DNA of 64,000 bases from Micropruina sp. (GCA_016711105.1 JADJTO010000002.1:310001-374000); one strand, 5' to 3'. Shown: positions 35,566 to 45,858, counted from the first letter of the stretch. Notes: a model not told the origin generated them from the letters alone. Program-made: numbers and translations.

Positions 35566-36464
35566 GCACCTCGCCCCCCTCCAAGAGCTCCTCCCGGCAG
35601 ATCGCCGCCGCGGGAACGATCGTGATCGCCACAGCTGAGGGCGCGGACCGCGTGCTGCTCGTGCATCGGCCGGCGTACAACGACTGGTCGCTGCCGAAGG
35701 GCAAGTTGAATCCGGACGAGTACCTGCCGGCGGCTGCCGTCCGGGAAACCGTGGAGGAGTCTGCGGTCGCGGTGCGGCTCGGCATTCCGGTGAGCCTGGT
35801 CACGTATCCGGTCGCCGCCGGACTCAAGTCCGTCTACTACTGGCGGGCTTCGGTGATCACCGAGGGCCTGCACACCCCGAACGCCGAGGTCGACAAGATT
35901 GCCTGGCTTCCGATCAAGCAAGCCTTGAAGACCATGACGTACGCCGACGAGCGAGCCCTGGTCGAGCAGGCGGCGACCTTGCCCGGCTCAACGCCGTTGC
36001 TGATCGTCCGGCATGGCAACGCGATGGATCGCAAGTACTGGACCGGGAGGGACCAACTCCGCCAGCTGAGCAGCCGCGGACGGCGGCAGAGCGCCCAGTT
36101 GATCCCGTTGCTGGCCGCCTATGACATCCAGGAGCTGGCCTCCTCCACCTCGACCCGTTGCATGAGCACGCTGCGGCCGTTCGCCAAGGCACGGCGGTTC
36201 GATGTGCAGGGCTGGGCCACACTGTCGGAAGAGAAGGCCAAGGAGAACCCCGGAGCCGTGACCAAGCTGATGACGCGCCTGGTCAAGCAAACCGCGGAAT
36301 CGGGGGTACCGCTGGCGATCTGTGGGCATCGGCCGGTGCTGCCGCTGATGTTGGAGACGCTGGGGATCTCACCTCGTCCGATGCAGACGGCGGCGGCAGT
36401 GGTGGCGCACCTGAGCCCGACCGGAAAGACCCTGGCCGTGGAGTGGCACAAGCCGCGCTCCTAG
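35562..36464 (+). CDS. mutT1: MutT1-like Nudix hydrolase with histidine phosphatase domain
   Basis: About 300 residues. The Nudix box GKLNPDEYLPAAAVRETVEE (about 45-65) is complete except that the usual Gly near its end is Ala. The C-terminal half is a phosphatase domain with LIVRHGNAMDRKYW. Mycobacterial MutT1 has the same two-domain form, lies next to ppk1 and degrades 8-oxo-GTP and diadenosine polyphosphates. The start is unsettled: the frame has only a GTG deep inside ppk1 (35463), a CTG at 35562 overlapping the ppk1 stop, and later internal GTGs. A small indel at the junction is possible. It is convergent with senX3 (4-bp overlap). Confidence 0.88.
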   Translation: MSTSPPSKSSSRQIAAAGTIVIATAEGADRVLLVHRPAYNDWSLPKGKLNPDEYLPAAAVRETVEESAVAVRLGIPVSLVTYPVAAGLKSVYYWRASVITEGLHTPNAEVDKIAWLPIKQALKTMTYADERALVEQAATLPGSTPLLIVRHGNAMDRKYWTGRDQLRQLSSRGRRQSAQLIPLLAAYDIQELASSTSTRCMSTLRPFAKARRFDVQGWATLSEEKAKENPGAVTKLMTRLVKQTAESGVPLAICGHRPVLPLMLETLGISPRPMQTAAAVVAHLSPTGKTLAVEWHKPRS

Positions 36465-37588
36465 ACCGGGTTTGGTCCCTTCACGGGGAGCCGGAGGGTG
36501 AACGTCGACCCGGCTCCAGGCTCGCTCCAGGCGCTCACGGTGCCTCCGTGTGCGCTGGCCACGTGCTTGACGATGGACAGGCCAAGGCCTGTGCCTCCGC
36601 TGGCGCGGCTGCGCGCCGGATCAACCCGGTAGAACCGCTCGAAGATTCTGGGCAGGTCGTCGCGGGCGATCCCGATCCCGTTGTCGCTGACCCGCAGCTC
36701 AACGTGCTCCCCGCTGCCGGAGTCAACCAGGCCGGTGGTGATGGCGATCCGAGCACCGATGTCGGAGTAGGCGATCGCGTTCTGCAGCAGGTTGGTCACG
36801 GCCGCCTCCAACTGCGCGCCGTCTCCTGCGACAGAACAGCCCGTCTGGCCGCCGACCGTGATCCGCATCTCGGCCTTGAGCGCCGACTCCTGGCAGCGTG
36901 CGACGGAGGCGGCGATCACCTGATCCACGTCCACCGGGGCGAAATCGAGCTGCGGATCGTCCGATTGCAGCCTGGACAAGGCGATGATCTGGGAGACCAG
37001 CTCGTTCAGACGGCGCGCCTCGACCGCGATCCGACGGGTGAACTCGTCCACCATCGCTGGGTCGTCCCGGGCCGTTTGGGTAGCCTCGGCGAGCAACGAG
37101 ATGGCCCCGATCGGCGTCTTCAGTTCGTGGCTGATGTTGGCGATGAAGTCACGCCGGGTCGCGGTGAAGCGATGATCCTCGGTGCGATCCTCGGCGCTGA
37201 ACAGCCACAATCCCGGCGGCAGGGCGGTCACCCTGACCGAGAGGTGCATGGTGCCACCGGAGGGGTTGGGCACGTCCAGGTCGACGGTCAGCGGTTCGGC
37301 TGACTCCTTGGCTTGGCGCAACAACTCCGTCAGCGGCGCCGAGGAAAGCTGCGACCCATGGACGAGCGCCAAGCCCCGGGCGGGTGCACTGGCCGCGCGG
37401 ACGGACCCGCTGGCATCAGCCAGGATCACCACAGAGCGCAGCTGACTGATCGTGGCCAAGGCATGCTGATTGGTCACCTCTGCGGCGGCAACGCCTCGAG
37501 CCCGCCCCGACCAGACCACCGCGCCGAAGATCAGGCCCGCCACCACTCCCAGGAAGACGCCCAGCAGGGCGGCGGCGACCGGAGTCAC
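36461..37588 (-). CDS. senX3: SenX3-type sensor histidine kinase
   Basis: 375 residues. One N-terminal membrane helix (AAALLGVFLGVVAGLIFGAVV) leads to a PAS-like region (40-135), the HisKA domain with phospho-accepting His154 in NISHELKTP, and a HATPase_c domain (NLLQNAIAYSD, DNGIGIARDDLPRIFERFY, GTGLGLSIVKHVASAHGG). It resembles SenX3, which phosphorylates RegX3 at low phosphate. It lies 42 bp downstream of pstB on the same strand, rather than next to regX3. Confidence 0.9.
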   Translation of the reverse strand: MTPVAAALLGVFLGVVAGLIFGAVVWSGRARGVAAAEVTNQHALATISQLRSVVILADASGSVRAASAPARGLALVHGSQLSSAPLTELLRQAKESAEPLTVDLDVPNPSGGTMHLSVRVTALPPGLWLFSAEDRTEDHRFTATRRDFIANISHELKTPIGAISLLAEATQTARDDPAMVDEFTRRIAVEARRLNELVSQIIALSRLQSDDPQLDFAPVDVDQVIAASVARCQESALKAEMRITVGGQTGCSVAGDGAQLEAAVTNLLQNAIAYSDIGARIAITTGLVDSGSGEHVELRVSDNGIGIARDDLPRIFERFYRVDPARSRASGGTGLGLSIVKHVASAHGGTVSAWSEPGAGSTFTLRLPVKGPNPV

Positions 37589-37630
37589 CGCCGCCCCTGC
37601 GACGTCGCTAGCCCGAGTTCGACCAAAGGA

Positions 37631-38458
37631 TCAGCCGAAACGTCCGGAAATGTAGTCCTCGGTGCGCTGGTCGGCCGGACGCTCGAAGATCACTTCGGTG
37701 GTGTCGTATTCGACCAACTGGCCCGTCCGGTCACCGGTCTCTTCGGAGGCCATGGCGGTGAAGAACGCGGTGCGGTCGGCCACCCGGGCGGCCTGCTGCA
37801 TGTTGTGGGTGACGATGATGATCGCGTACTGCTCGCGCAGCTGCTGCATCAGGTCCTCGATCTTCATGGTGGCGATCGGGTCCAGGGCTGAGCACGGCTC
37901 GTCCATCAGAATCACTTCGGGCTGCACCGCGATCGTCCGGGCGATGCAGAGCCGCTGCTGCTGGCCGCCGGAGAGGCCGAAGGCGGACTGCTTGAGCTTG
38001 TCCTTCACCTCGTCCCACAGGGCGGCGTCGCGCAGCGACTTCTCCACCAGTTCCTCCATGTTGTCGACCTGCATCCCGCTGACCCGTGGGCCGTAGGCGA
38101 TGTTATCGAAGATCGACTTGGGGAACGGGTTCGGCTTCTGGAAGACCATCCCGATCCGCCGTCGCACCTCGATCGCATCCACCCCGCGGTCGTAGATGTT
38201 CTGGCCGTGATAGTCGATCACGCCCTCAACCCGGGCGCCGGGGATCAGGTCGTTCATCCGGTTGAGCGAGCGCAGCACCGTGCTCTTGCCGCAGCCGGAA
38301 GGGCCGATCAGGGCGGTGATCTCGCGGTCGCCGAACTCCAAGGTGACATCCGATACGGCACGGAACTTGCCGTAGTAGATGTTCACGTCGGTGCACGAAA
38401 TGACCGGGCTTGGCGTGTCGACCAACTCGCGTGCTCGCGAGGTGTAGGTGCGCGTCAT
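37631..38458 (-). CDS. pstB: Phosphate ABC transporter ATP-binding protein PstB
   Basis: 275 residues. Walker A GPSGCGKST (residues 52-60), signature FGLSGGQQQRLCIAR, Walker B VILMDEPCSALDP and the H-loop THNMQQAARVADR are all present. PstB drives phosphate import by PstSCA and helps signal phosphate status through PhoU. 16 bp after pstA. Confidence 0.97.
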   Translation of the reverse strand: MTRTYTSRARELVDTPSPVISCTDVNIYYGKFRAVSDVTLEFGDREITALIGPSGCGKSTVLRSLNRMNDLIPGARVEGVIDYHGQNIYDRGVDAIEVRRRIGMVFQKPNPFPKSIFDNIAYGPRVSGMQVDNMEELVEKSLRDAALWDEVKDKLKQSAFGLSGGQQQRLCIARTIAVQPEVILMDEPCSALDPIATMKIEDLMQQLREQYAIIIVTHNMQQAARVADRTAFFTAMASEETGDRTGQLVEYDTTEVIFERPADQRTEDYISGRFG

Positions 38459-38474
38459 GTCAGGTCCTGCTTTC

Positions 38475-39371
38475 TCACCAGCGCTGCTGGAATCGGTTAC
38501 GAATGTAGATGGCCAGCGAGTTCATGGCCATCAGCAGAGCCAACAAGACCATGCTGGCGGCTGCGGCCAACGTGTGGAAGCCGGCTTGAGGGCGGGAACT
38601 CCAGTTGAAGATCTGGATCGGCAGGGTGGTGTACCCGCTGAGCAGCCCGTTGGGGTCGAAGCGGAGGAAGACCAGCCCGCCCAGGAGGAGGAGTGGGGCG
38701 GCCTCGCCGAGGGCCCGGGAGAGGGCCAGGATCGACCCGGTCGCGATGCCTGGCACGGCGGCGGGCAGCGTCTGGCGAATCACCGTCTGCAAGGGCGAAG
38801 CACCCAACGCCAGCGAGCCATGCCGGATCTCGATCGGCACCGCACGCAGCGCCTCCCGGGTGGAGATGATGATCACCGGCAGGATCAACAGGGCCAGCGA
38901 CATTGCGCCCACGATCACCATGTTCTTGTTCGTCAGCCCCAGCAGGGCCACCGCAGACAGGGTGAGCAGGCCGTAGACGATGGCCGGCACAGCAGCCAGG
39001 TTCTGCACGTTGAGCTCAACGAACCGGTTGAACCGGTTGGTCGGGTCAGCGAACTCCTCCAGGTGGATGGCCGCGGCCACCCCCAGCGGAATCGCCATCG
39101 TCGCCGTGGTCGCGATGACCCACATCGAGCCGAGGATCGCCGGACGAGCTCCCGCCTCCAGCGGATCGGGGCCTGGGTAGTTGCCGAGCAGGGCACCGTC
39201 CCAGCGAGGCAGACCCTCGATCACGGTGACCGCGATCAGCACGACCAGGAACAGGACGGCCACGAAGAGGCAGAACCACAGCGCGGCCATGAAGGCCATC
39301 GCCTTGGGGCTGTCTTCGCCGCCCTTGGCCCGGCCCAGCCGGCGCGGCACACTCAGGGTGGTGGTCGACAT
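38475..39371 (-). CDS. pstA: Phosphate ABC transporter permease PstA
   Basis: 298 residues with six membrane segments. HLEEFADP follows the second segment as in PstA proteins, and the EAA-type loop ALGASPLQTVIRQTLPAAVPG contacts PstB. The ATG overlaps the pstC stop by one base (39371), so translation is coupled. Confidence 0.96.
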   Translation of the reverse strand: MSTTTLSVPRRLGRAKGGEDSPKAMAFMAALWFCLFVAVLFLVVLIAVTVIEGLPRWDGALLGNYPGPDPLEAGARPAILGSMWVIATTATMAIPLGVAAAIHLEEFADPTNRFNRFVELNVQNLAAVPAIVYGLLTLSAVALLGLTNKNMVIVGAMSLALLILPVIIISTREALRAVPIEIRHGSLALGASPLQTVIRQTLPAAVPGIATGSILALSRALGEAAPLLLLGGLVFLRFDPNGLLSGYTTLPIQIFNWSSRPQAGFHTLAAAASMVLLALLMAMNSLAIYIRNRFQQRW

Positions 39372-40346
39372 CAGTAGGCCTCTCGGAAACGTCGGACGAA
39401 GGCAATGCTGATCGCGTTGACCACCAGAGTGATCACGAACAGCAGGAGTCCGACCGCGAACAGCGTGTCGTAGGCCAGCGAACCGACCCGTGAGTCACCC
39501 AGGGCGGCGTTGGCGATGAAGCTGGTCATGGTGAGACCCTGCTCCAGCGGACCGCCGACGATGCGAGCCTGGCTACCGGCGGCGATGGCCACGATCATGG
39601 TTTCGCCCACGGCCCGGGAAACGCCCAGGATGATGGCGGCGACGATTCCCGACAGGGCTGCTGGGAAGACCACGCGCAGCGTGGTCTGCATCCGGTTGGC
39701 GCCCAGAGCGGCGGAACCTTGACGCAGGGCGTTCGGGACTGCTGACATGGCGTCCTCGCTGACCGAAGCCACCGTGGGGACGATCATCACGCCCATCACC
39801 AGGCCGGCCGCAAGCACGCTGAACGCCCCGGTGGTGAAGCCCAGCCAGTCGCGCAGCACGGTTTGCTGGACGAAGGTCAAAGCGAACAAGCCGTAGACCA
39901 CGGTCGGCACGCCGGCCAGGATCTCCAGGATCGGCTTGAGCAGCTTGCGCACCCGCCACGGTGCGTACTCCGCGAGGTAGACCGCCGCCCCCAAACCCAG
40001 GGGAACTGCGGTGCACAGGGCGATCAGCGTGGTCCACAGGGTTGCGGTGACCAGGGGCACCACCCCGAAGCTGGCGTTGGCGAACCGCGGCGCCCAGCGG
40101 GTTCCGAACAGGAAGTCCATCACCGAAACTTGGCGAAAGAAGTCGATCGAGGGGATGAGCAGGGCGACGACGATGCCGATGGTGATGGCGATCGACACCC
40201 AAGCCGACAGTTTCATTAAACCCAAGGTGATGGTCTCGCCCGGGCGCGACCGAGCTGCCAGGAACCCTGCGGGAAAGTCCCGCCCCACCGGGGCGGGACT
40301 TTCCGTGGGTTCGATCACAGCACTCACGCGATCGAGCGTTGCAGCC

Positions 40347-40369
<23 letters not shown>
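39371..40369 (-). CDS. pstC: Phosphate ABC transporter permease PstC
   Basis: 332 residues from the ATG at 40369, preceded by AGAAGG; a GTG at 40327 is an alternative that would avoid the 23-bp overlap with pstS. Six membrane helices begin at about residue 50 (LGLMKLSAWVSIAITIGIVVALLI). The cytoplasmic EAA loop ALGANRMQTTLRVVFPAALSG contacts PstB, and YLAEYAPWRVRKLLKPILEIL is a PstC block. The first 45 residues, encoded across a 15-bp hairpin, are poorly conserved. Confidence 0.93.
40272..40304 (-). promoter_or_regulatory. Hairpin at the pstS/pstC boundary
   Basis: A perfect 15-bp inverted repeat (40272-40286 with 40290-40304) and a 3-nt loop. It falls 43 bp after the pstS stop, within the first codons of pstC as called. 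A stem here would reduce read-through or stabilise the pstS 3' end, giving more binding protein than permease, a pattern known from other transporter operons. The function is inferred. Confidence 0.6.
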
Positions 40370-41306
<937 letters not shown>

Positions 41307-41383
41307 GCTGTGTCCTTTCGGAAGACCGCGCGAAGGGATTCGCTGCGGTAGGCGCACTGCGCGCCTGGGTTCATCCAAGGGGA

Positions 41384-41405
41384 TGAAGGTGAACTGATGG
41401 TGAAC
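41384..41405 (-). promoter_or_regulatory. PHO box upstream of pstS
   Basis: On the minus strand two adjacent 11-bp units read GTTCACCATCA (41395-41405) and GTTCACCTTCA (41384-41394). A weaker half-site, GGTCATTCCC, directly precedes them (41406-41415). Spacing and core are those of PhoP/RegX3 PHO boxes. The site ends 78 bp before the pstS start codon, an appropriate place for activation of pstSCAB by RegX3. Confidence 0.8.
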
Positions 41406-41467
41406 GGGAATGACCCGGGTGCTGAATCCACCCCTCCGCCTGCGCGAGGCCCGCGTAAACTCTGCCC

Positions 41468-42322
41468 GTGAGTAACGCAGGCTGGTATCCCGATCCGGGC
41501 GGTCAACCGGGGATGTATCGCTACTGGACGGGCTCGTCCTGGTCTGCGGCGGTCACCCCCAACCCCCAACAGCCTCAGCCAGGGCCCGGGGCGCCTGGCG
41601 CGCCCGGCACCGCGGCGGGCGCCCGCCGGAAGACCCCGCTGGGTTGGTGGCTGGGCGGCCTGGCCGCGCTGGTCGCGATCGCGCTGGTGATCTGGTTCGT
41701 GTTTCAACAGGTGAGTGGCCTTCTCGGCGGCACCACCGGCCCGGTGTCGAACCCGACGGCAGGCGTCTGCCCGCGGAGCACCGGCGAGACCCCGACCGCT
41801 CGCGCGCGTGCTGCAGACGGACGGGTGCATGGCGGCAAGCTGTCCTTCCCTGAGCTGGGTGCCCCGTGGACAGCACCGGAACCGGAATGGCGTGTGCCGT
41901 TCGGCAGGGACGCCCTGACTCAGACCGTCAGCATCGAGCCGAACTACGACGGGAACAGCAGTTGGGTCGCCTCGGTGCTGGTCGGCGAACTTGTCGCCGG
42001 CGACGGCTTCTTCAGCCCGCAGCAGGGCTCAGAGATCGTCGTCAAGTGCATCATGGGCGTGTTCTACGGCGACGCCGAAGTGGTCCGCGACGACAAGGTG
42101 AACAAGGCCACCACCCTTGACGGCAAGGACGCTTGGCTGGTCGAGTCACACCTGACCTTCGACATCCCCAACCTGAAGACGAAGGGCGAGTTGGCGATCA
42201 TCCTGATCGTGGCCACCTCGCTGGAGTCGTCCAGCATCTTTTACGCCTCGATCCCCGATACGTCGCCGCAGTTGGTGCAACCTGCCCGGGACGCGATGAA
42301 AGCGCTGAAGGTCAGCGAGTAA
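41468..42322 (+). CDS. DUF2510 domain membrane protein
   Basis: 284 residues from a GTG. The first 28 residues are the tryptophan-rich DUF2510 motif (AGWYPDPGGQPGMYRYWTG). A Pro/Gly-rich linker, one membrane helix (WLGGLAALVAIALVIWFVF, about 60-80) and an extracellular domain of about 190 residues (LVGELVAGDGFFSPQQGSEI) follow. I do not recognise the outer domain. The function is unknown; DUF2510 proteins are common in Actinobacteria. It is divergent from pstS and could share the PHO-box region. Confidence 0.8.
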   Translation: MSNAGWYPDPGGQPGMYRYWTGSSWSAAVTPNPQQPQPGPGAPGAPGTAAGARRKTPLGWWLGGLAALVAIALVIWFVFQQVSGLLGGTTGPVSNPTAGVCPRSTGETPTARARAADGRVHGGKLSFPELGAPWTAPEPEWRVPFGRDALTQTVSIEPNYDGNSSWVASVLVGELVAGDGFFSPQQGSEIVVKCIMGVFYGDAEVVRDDKVNKATTLDGKDAWLVESHLTFDIPNLKTKGELAIILIVATSLESSSIFYASIPDTSPQLVQPARDAMKALKVSE

Positions 42323-42325
42323 GCC

Positions 42326-43511
42326 TCAGTCGGCGCACTCCATCAAACCGAGCCGGGCCTTGAGCGCCAACACCCGGCCGGCCGATTCGGCGATCCGTTC
42401 CCCGAGCGCGGGGTCGGTAGCGGCGGCCGTGGTCAAGCCTTCTGCCATCGCCGCGGTCAGCCGAGGTTCGGCATTGATCGTCAGGTCACCACCGGCTCGG
42501 ACGAAGCGGAGCGCTCGGAGCCGCGCGGGAACCGTCCGCATGGAGGCGGCGGCGCCCAGATCGTCCGAGATCACGACGCCGTCGTAGCCGAAGTCGGAGC
42601 GCAGAATGTCGATCACCGTCGGGGAGAAGACGGCCGGACGGGCCGGATCGATTCGGCGATAGACCACCGTGGACACCATGATCGAGTCCACCCCGGTGGG
42701 CGGCCTCCCGGAAGGGCTTCAGTAACAGATCGTCGGCGGTGGTGTCCCGATCCACCACCGAGGCGGCGAAATCGGTGTTGCCTCGAACCTGACCGATCCC
42801 CGGAAAGTGCTTGACCGAGGCCGCCACCCCGGCGTCCTCAAGGCCTTGCCTGACGGCCTCAACCTTCGCCGAGACTCGTGCGGGGTCGGCACCGTAGCCG
42901 CGACCCAGCGCTCCGATCGGATCGTTCCGGCCGGCCCAGGCCGCGGGGACGACGTCGGCCACGGGGGCCAGGTTGTAGCGGACGCCGGCCCGGCGCAGTT
43001 GCTGGCCCCAACGAGTGGCCCGTCGAGTCAACTCGGCGTCCGTGAGGCGGGCCTGATCTCGGGCGCTGGGAATCCGCTCGAAACCGGGGCCCTGCAAGCG
43101 TTGCACCAGCCCACCCTCCTGGTCGGCGGCCACCAGCAACGGAATCTCCTGCTTCACCGAGGTGAGCCGCTTCACCTCGGCAGCGGTGGACTTCACCCCA
43201 GCGGTGGAGTTGCCGAGCAGAATGACCGACCCGAGCCGGTACTTGCTCACCAACGCCCGCTCGGCGGCACTGCCGCTGTAAGTGCCGAGCATCAGCAACT
43301 GCCCGACCTGTTCGCGTCGGCTCAGCCCCGCCGCCAGCGCCGAACACGCGGCCGGGCCCGGTTCAGGAGCCGCGGTCGGGCTGATGGTCGGGGTAACCGT
43401 CGCGGGCCCCGACGGGGACGGGCTGGACGGGGTCGGCGCCGGAGTCGCGGTGCACGCGCTCAAACCCAGCGCCACGGCCAGGGCGACTCCGCGAAGCCGG
43501 AACGAGCTCAC
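42326..43511 (-). CDS. NagZ-like glycoside hydrolase family 3 lipoprotein (one frameshift as read)
   Basis: About 394 residues. GTG start at 43511 overlaps the mycothione reductase stop by 4 bp. A lipobox LSAC and a Pro/Ser-rich linker precede a GH3 beta-N-acetylhexosaminidase domain: LVAADQEGGLVQRL, ASVKHFPGIGQV, and VISDDLGA with the nucleophile Asp. The frame breaks at about 42692-42697, in a CC-GG run, just before GVDSIMVSTV. Family members remove GlcNAc from cell-wall muropeptides or chitobiose; the lipoprotein form acts outside the cell. Confidence 0.88.
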
Positions 43512-44899
43512 GCGTCGAGGGGCAGGGCCAGCAGGGCGTTCTCCACCACCTCGGCCAGCGCGGGGTGGATCCAATACTGGCCGCGAGCCATGGTCGGCAC
43601 GTCCAGCCCGAACGACATCGCCTGGATCAACGGCTGGATCAGGGTGCCGGCGGCGGGGCCGATGATGTGGGCGCCGATCAGCAGCTTCGTGGTGGGGTCG
43701 GCGAGCAGTTTGACGAAGTGATCGGAGTCCTCCATCGCCCAGCCGAAAGCTACGCTGCCGTACTCCTGGCGGGCGGTGACGTAGGGCACACCCTGGGCCT
43801 TGGCCTGCTCCTCGGTCAGCCCGACCGAGGCGATCTGGGGGTGCGAGAAGATCGCGTGCGGGACGAACCCGTGGTCACTCTCGATCATCCGCCGGGGCTT
43901 GATTAGGTTGTGCTGCACCACCCGCGCTTCGTGGTTCGCCACGTGCTTGAGCCCCCACGGCGAGCCGATGTCACCCAGGGCGAAGATGTTCCTGGCGGTC
44001 GTCCGCTGGTACTTGTCGACCAACACCAGGCCGCTCTCGTCCACCTTGACCCCGGCGGCGTCCAGGTTGAGCGTGTCGGAGTTTGGCGTCCGGCCGATCG
44101 CGATCAGCACCTGTTCGCCCTCGAAGGCGTAGTCAACGCCGTCTTCGTCGGTGGCGGCGACCAGGATCGCGCCCTCGTCGGTGCGGTCGAAACCCACCAC
44201 CTTTTGCCGAAGCCGGACGTGTACCCGCTCGGCGATCAGGTCGGTGAAGCGCTCGCTGATCTCGACGTCCTCGCCGCGGAGCAGCCGGTCGGAGCGCTGC
44301 AGCAGCGTGACCCTGGTGCCCAGCGCCGAAAAGATGTGGGCGAACTCGGCGGCGACGTAGCCGCCACCGAGGATGACCAGGGTGCGCGGCAACTCCTCCA
44401 GGCGCATGATCGAATCCGAGGTGTGCAGCCGAGCCGCGATCTCGGGCACCTCCATGCCGGGAAGGTCGGGCAGCACCGGACGGGTTCCGGCGGCGAGGAC
44501 GAACTTCTCGGCCTCAATCACCTGCTCACCGACCTGGAGTTGCTTCGGGCCGACGAAGTGGGCGGCCTCACGGAAGAGGGTGACGTGCGCGTTCTGCTCG
44601 CGCCAGGCCTCGCCCGCCGCCGAGATGCCGTCGATCCGTCCGAAGATGCGATCCCGGATGTCGCCCCAGCGAGCCCTGGCCGGCCCCAGGTCGCCCCCCA
44701 GCCGGGAGGATTCCCGCGGAACCAGGGCCAGATCGGCCGGATGCACGAACATCTTGGTCGGGATGCAGCCGGCGTTCAGGCACAGCCCGCCGAAGCGTTC
44801 GCCCTTGTCGACCAGGGCGACGGAGCGATCAGCGAATCGTTCGTCGATCAGCGAGTTCCCTGAACCGCTCCCGATCACGCACAGGTCGAAGTTGAGCAT
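43508..44899 (-). CDS. mtr: Mycothione reductase
   Basis: 463 residues from the ATG at 44897-44899 with GGGAGAA upstream; the longer open frame upstream is antisense/shadow of ccsB. It reduces mycothiol disulfide with NADPH. FAD motif VIGSGSGNSLIDERF, in which GSGNS marks mycothione reductase within the lipoamide dehydrogenase superfamily; redox pair Cys40/Cys45 in GGLCLNAGCIPTK; second dinucleotide motif VILGGGYVAAEFAH; C-terminal GQYWIHPALAEVVENALL. It is 17 bp downstream of ccsB and coupled to the NagZ-like gene. Confidence 0.94.
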   Translation of the reverse strand: MLNFDLCVIGSGSGNSLIDERFADRSVALVDKGERFGGLCLNAGCIPTKMFVHPADLALVPRESSRLGGDLGPARARWGDIRDRIFGRIDGISAAGEAWREQNAHVTLFREAAHFVGPKQLQVGEQVIEAEKFVLAAGTRPVLPDLPGMEVPEIAARLHTSDSIMRLEELPRTLVILGGGYVAAEFAHIFSALGTRVTLLQRSDRLLRGEDVEISERFTDLIAERVHVRLRQKVVGFDRTDEGAILVAATDEDGVDYAFEGEQVLIAIGRTPNSDTLNLDAAGVKVDESGLVLVDKYQRTTARNIFALGDIGSPWGLKHVANHEARVVQHNLIKPRRMIESDHGFVPHAIFSHPQIASVGLTEEQAKAQGVPYVTARQEYGSVAFGWAMEDSDHFVKLLADPTTKLLIGAHIIGPAAGTLIQPLIQAMSFGLDVPTMARGQYWIHPALAEVVENALLALPLDA

Positions 44900-44916
44900 G
44901 GTGCTGATTCTCCCAC

Positions 44917-45858
44917 TCAGACGCCGGCGTAGGAGTGCAGCCCACTGACCAGCAGATTGATGCCGACGAAGTTGAACCAGAAGCAGACCAGCCCGAGAAC
45001 CGCGATCCCGGCTGCCCGGCGACCCTTCCAGCCGGCCGTCGCGCGGGCATGCAGGTAACCGGCGTAGATCACCCAGGTGACCAGCGACCAGGTCTCCTTG
45101 GGGTCCCAGCCCCAGAAGCGACCCCAGGCGAACTCGGCCCAGATAGCCCCGGCGGCCACGGCGAACGTCCACAGCGGGAACGCGAAGGCGTGGAAGCGGT
45201 AGGCGATGGTGTCGATCTTGCGGATGTCGGGGATCCGCCCGAGGTAACCCCCCACGCTGCCCCGCCGCTGCGCCCGCTCCTTGAGCAGGTACAGAATGGA
45301 CGCGATGCCGCCCACGTTGAACGCGGCCCCCGCGACCAGGGCGGCCATGATGTGCACCACGAACCAGACCGAATGCAGGGCAGGCACCAGCGGCGCCACC
45401 GCCACGTACAGGACGGTCACCGCCAGGCCCTGACTGATCGCGGCCAGGAGCGCGGTGGGCAGGCCCAGCCAGCGCATGTCGAAGCGGGCGGCCAGCACCA
45501 GGTAGGCGGCCACCACCACCGCCAGCGCCGTGGTGACGAACTCGTACATGTTGCCCCAGGGCATCCGGTCGGCGGCGATCCCGCGCAGCACCACGGCGAC
45601 GAGGTGCACCGCCCCGCCGACCAGCATCAGCGCCAGGCCGACCCGTCCGAACATGTCCAGCCGGAGCAGTCGGCGCTGCGTGGCCGGCGCCAAGCGGTCG
45701 GCCAGCTCGTCCGGACCGCCGGCCCCGACCAGGATCGAGGCATCGACGGAGGTCGGTTCCAGGCGTCGAGCAACCGCCCATTCGGCCGCGAAGGCGACCA
45801 CCGCGAGCAGGTAGATCACCATCGAGGTGACCATGGCCAGACTCGAATAGGCACTCAT
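44917..45858 (-). CDS. ccsB: Cytochrome c biogenesis protein CcsB (CcsA/ResC family)
   Basis: 313 residues, about eight membrane helices. The heme-handling WWD segment reads WGRFWGWDPKETWSLVTW, flanked by conserved histidines (HSVWFVVHIMAAL, YRFHAFAFPLW). With ResB it delivers heme across the membrane and joins it to apocytochrome c (system II). Its start overlaps the resB stop by 4 bp. Confidence 0.95.
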   Translation of the reverse strand: MSAYSSLAMVTSMVIYLLAVVAFAAEWAVARRLEPTSVDASILVGAGGPDELADRLAPATQRRLLRLDMFGRVGLALMLVGGAVHLVAVVLRGIAADRMPWGNMYEFVTTALAVVVAAYLVLAARFDMRWLGLPTALLAAISQGLAVTVLYVAVAPLVPALHSVWFVVHIMAALVAGAAFNVGGIASILYLLKERAQRRGSVGGYLGRIPDIRKIDTIAYRFHAFAFPLWTFAVAAGAIWAEFAWGRFWGWDPKETWSLVTWVIYAGYLHARATAGWKGRRAAGIAVLGLVCFWFNFVGINLLVSGLHSYAGV

